Positions 30,336 through 30,920 of a stretch of 30,920 bases of DNA are shown piece by piece (the stretch's first letter is position 1; each line of letters starts with the position of its first letter). The DNA comes from JBFWPF01 sp050250135 (GTDB lineage: Bacteria; Chlamydiota; Chlamydiia; Chlamydiales; JAFEGQ01), in the NCBI GenBank assembly GCA_050250135.1, contig JBFWPF010000027.1, forward strand, positions 1-30,920, in the 5' to 3' direction. Below the pieces are notes generated by a model. It did no database searches, was not told where the DNA came from, and saw only the letters and a program-made list of their open reading frames with translations. A program made the translations under genes and the position numbers.

Positions 30336-30666
30336 GAATTCCTCATTCAATTTGGCTCTCATTCTATCTGCGAGTCCGCGTGCCTCTCCCTGCTTTGCCG
30401 CCCAATGGGCGCGGTTGAGGGAATTGGCTTTTGATCTGACATATGAAGGGGTAACACCATAGGGTCTCTTCGATGAGCTTTTCCCCCTTCTCAAGATAGG
30501 CTCTTGCCTTTTCTCGGTCGGAGGGGAGGAGAAGCTCTGCTGCCTTAATGTGGAGAGCTACCCACTCGAAATTGAAATCCCACGCTGCTAACGATTGGTT
30601 AATCTGCTCAAAGCGCTCTCTAGCAAGATCGAGCGTTGCATGCTTCAGAAGAAGGGTAACCGTCAA
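30312..30666 (-). pseudogene. Frameshifted remnant of a small helical protein
   Basis: Two overlapping minus-strand frames each give half of a plausible protein. The first (from 30666) reads KHATLDLARERFEQINQSL to KARAYLEKGEKLIEETL, helical and TPR-like, and then turns into Pro/Arg-rich nonsense. The second continues as SLNRAHWAAKQGEARGLAD to NEEFLAEPGRT and stops at 30312. The shift lies around 30440-30465. The N-terminus is also doubtful, because transposase sequence begins 16 bp upstream. The family is unknown. The 3' end overlaps the UvrA2 gene by 24 bp. A sequencing error would give the same picture. Confidence 0.45.
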
Positions 30667-30681
30667 AATTCCCCATGTTGA

Positions 30682-30810
30682 CTAGGAGTTACGGGCGGCT
30701 TTCCGGCTGGCTGCCCATTCATCCGGCAATAGCTCGTGCAGCTTCGAATAGGGATGGCCGTTTAGATGCCGCATCACATCCTCGAGGTATTCATATACTG
30801 CCATCAGTTT
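30682..30810 (-). pseudogene. C-terminal fragment of an IS66-type transposase
   Basis: The minus strand encodes about 40 residues ending in a stop: AVYEYLEDVMRHLNGHP followed by LHELLPDEW. This matches the C-terminal element of IS66-family transposases (a YLxDVxxR...HPxxxxxELLP...W pattern from memory of the family). The frame upstream loses this resemblance near 30811, where the next element seems to begin, so the rest of the transposase is absent here. Confidence 0.5.
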
Positions 30811-30861
30811 CTTTGGACACGAGATTAGGCTATGATTGCCGTGTCAAAAGGAGGTTTGAAA

Positions 30862-30920
30862 ATGGCAGACGTGAAGGAATCAGAAAGTGCGGAGCCCAAG
30901 CGTTGGAGCGCACGTAAGAA
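30862..30920 (+). CDS. N-terminus of a probable transposase, cut by the window end
   Basis: The ATG is preceded by AAAAGGAGG with a 7-base gap, a strong ribosome site. The first residues, MADVKESESAEPKRWSARK, resemble the start of the small helix-turn-helix first ORF of insertion sequences of IS3-like organisation, in which a KRWSAxRK stretch opens the domain. The left end of the element is probably near 30812-30816 (TTTGGACACGAG), inside the IS66-like fragment. Only 19 codons are visible, so the assignment rests on this short match. Confidence 0.45.
   Translation, partial: MADVKESESAEPKRWSARK

Noticed and set aside
1..30920. tRNA, rRNA, CRISPR array or replication origin
   Set aside because: I saw no cloverleaf-like, ribosomal, regularly spaced repeat or DnaA-box cluster pattern on reading either strand. 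A dedicated scan could still find a short RNA.

Overview
The window looks like a chromosomal piece of a GC-rich (roughly 55-60% by eye) member of the Chlamydiota, probably an environmental lineage. The strongest pointer is a 593-residue signal peptidase I with a very long insertion between its catalytic boxes, as in chlamydial LepB. It lies beside a small secreted protein in an arrangement that recalls CT020/CT021 of Chlamydia trachomatis. This assignment is an inference from gene type and order, not from a database search.

Layout. 0.1-7.7 kb, mainly minus strand: a 939-residue orphan, lepB, a secreted conserved protein and an OPT-family peptide transporter. 7.7-10.7 kb, plus strand: a small secreted Cys-rich protein, then a tight pncB-pncA-folA run (NAD salvage plus dihydrofolate reductase) in which folA is broken by a small mobile element. 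10.7-16.2 kb: an AAA/DUF4143 ATPase, a tail-anchored propeller-like protein, a putative Na+/H+ antiporter, and a type IV AbiE toxin-antitoxin operon whose antitoxin gene carries an identical copy of the same element. 16.3-22 kb: a nucleoside 2-deoxyribosyltransferase-like protein, a coupled HAD hydrolase and flavin amine oxidase pair, a secreted PAP2 phosphatase, two hypotheticals and a GNAT acetyltransferase. 22-27.3 kb: a two-lobed membrane protein with effector-like features, 3-methyladenine glycosylase I, an ABC exporter with a third copy of the element just upstream, an APH-fold kinase and a small membrane protein. 27.4-30.3 kb: a PadR regulator overlapping a short UvrA2-type ATPase. The right edge is a mobile-element graveyard: a frameshifted gene, an IS66-like transposase tail, and the start of another transposase.

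The most interesting system is the dispersed 157-bp palindromic element, at 10370-10526, 15861-16017 and 25594-25750. Each copy is exactly 157 bp and is flanked by its own perfect 5-bp target duplication (TTCAA, TAATA, TCTGA). Two copies are identical and the third differs at 13 positions. Element plus duplication is 162 bp, or 54 codons, so insertion keeps the host reading frame. One frame of the element has no stop, and the folA frame is blocked by a single TGA followed at once by a TTG. This resembles, by analogy only, the in-frame Rickettsia palindromic elements. The AbiE antitoxin promoter also carries two matching 23-bp operators.

A second theme is promoter architecture. At least five genes (pncB, the deoxyribosyltransferase, the HAD hydrolase, the 20062 hypothetical and the 20714 membrane protein) have a -35/-10 pair placed so that transcription would start at, or within a base or two of, the start codon. 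This suggests leaderless mRNAs next to genes with ordinary strong ribosome binding sites.
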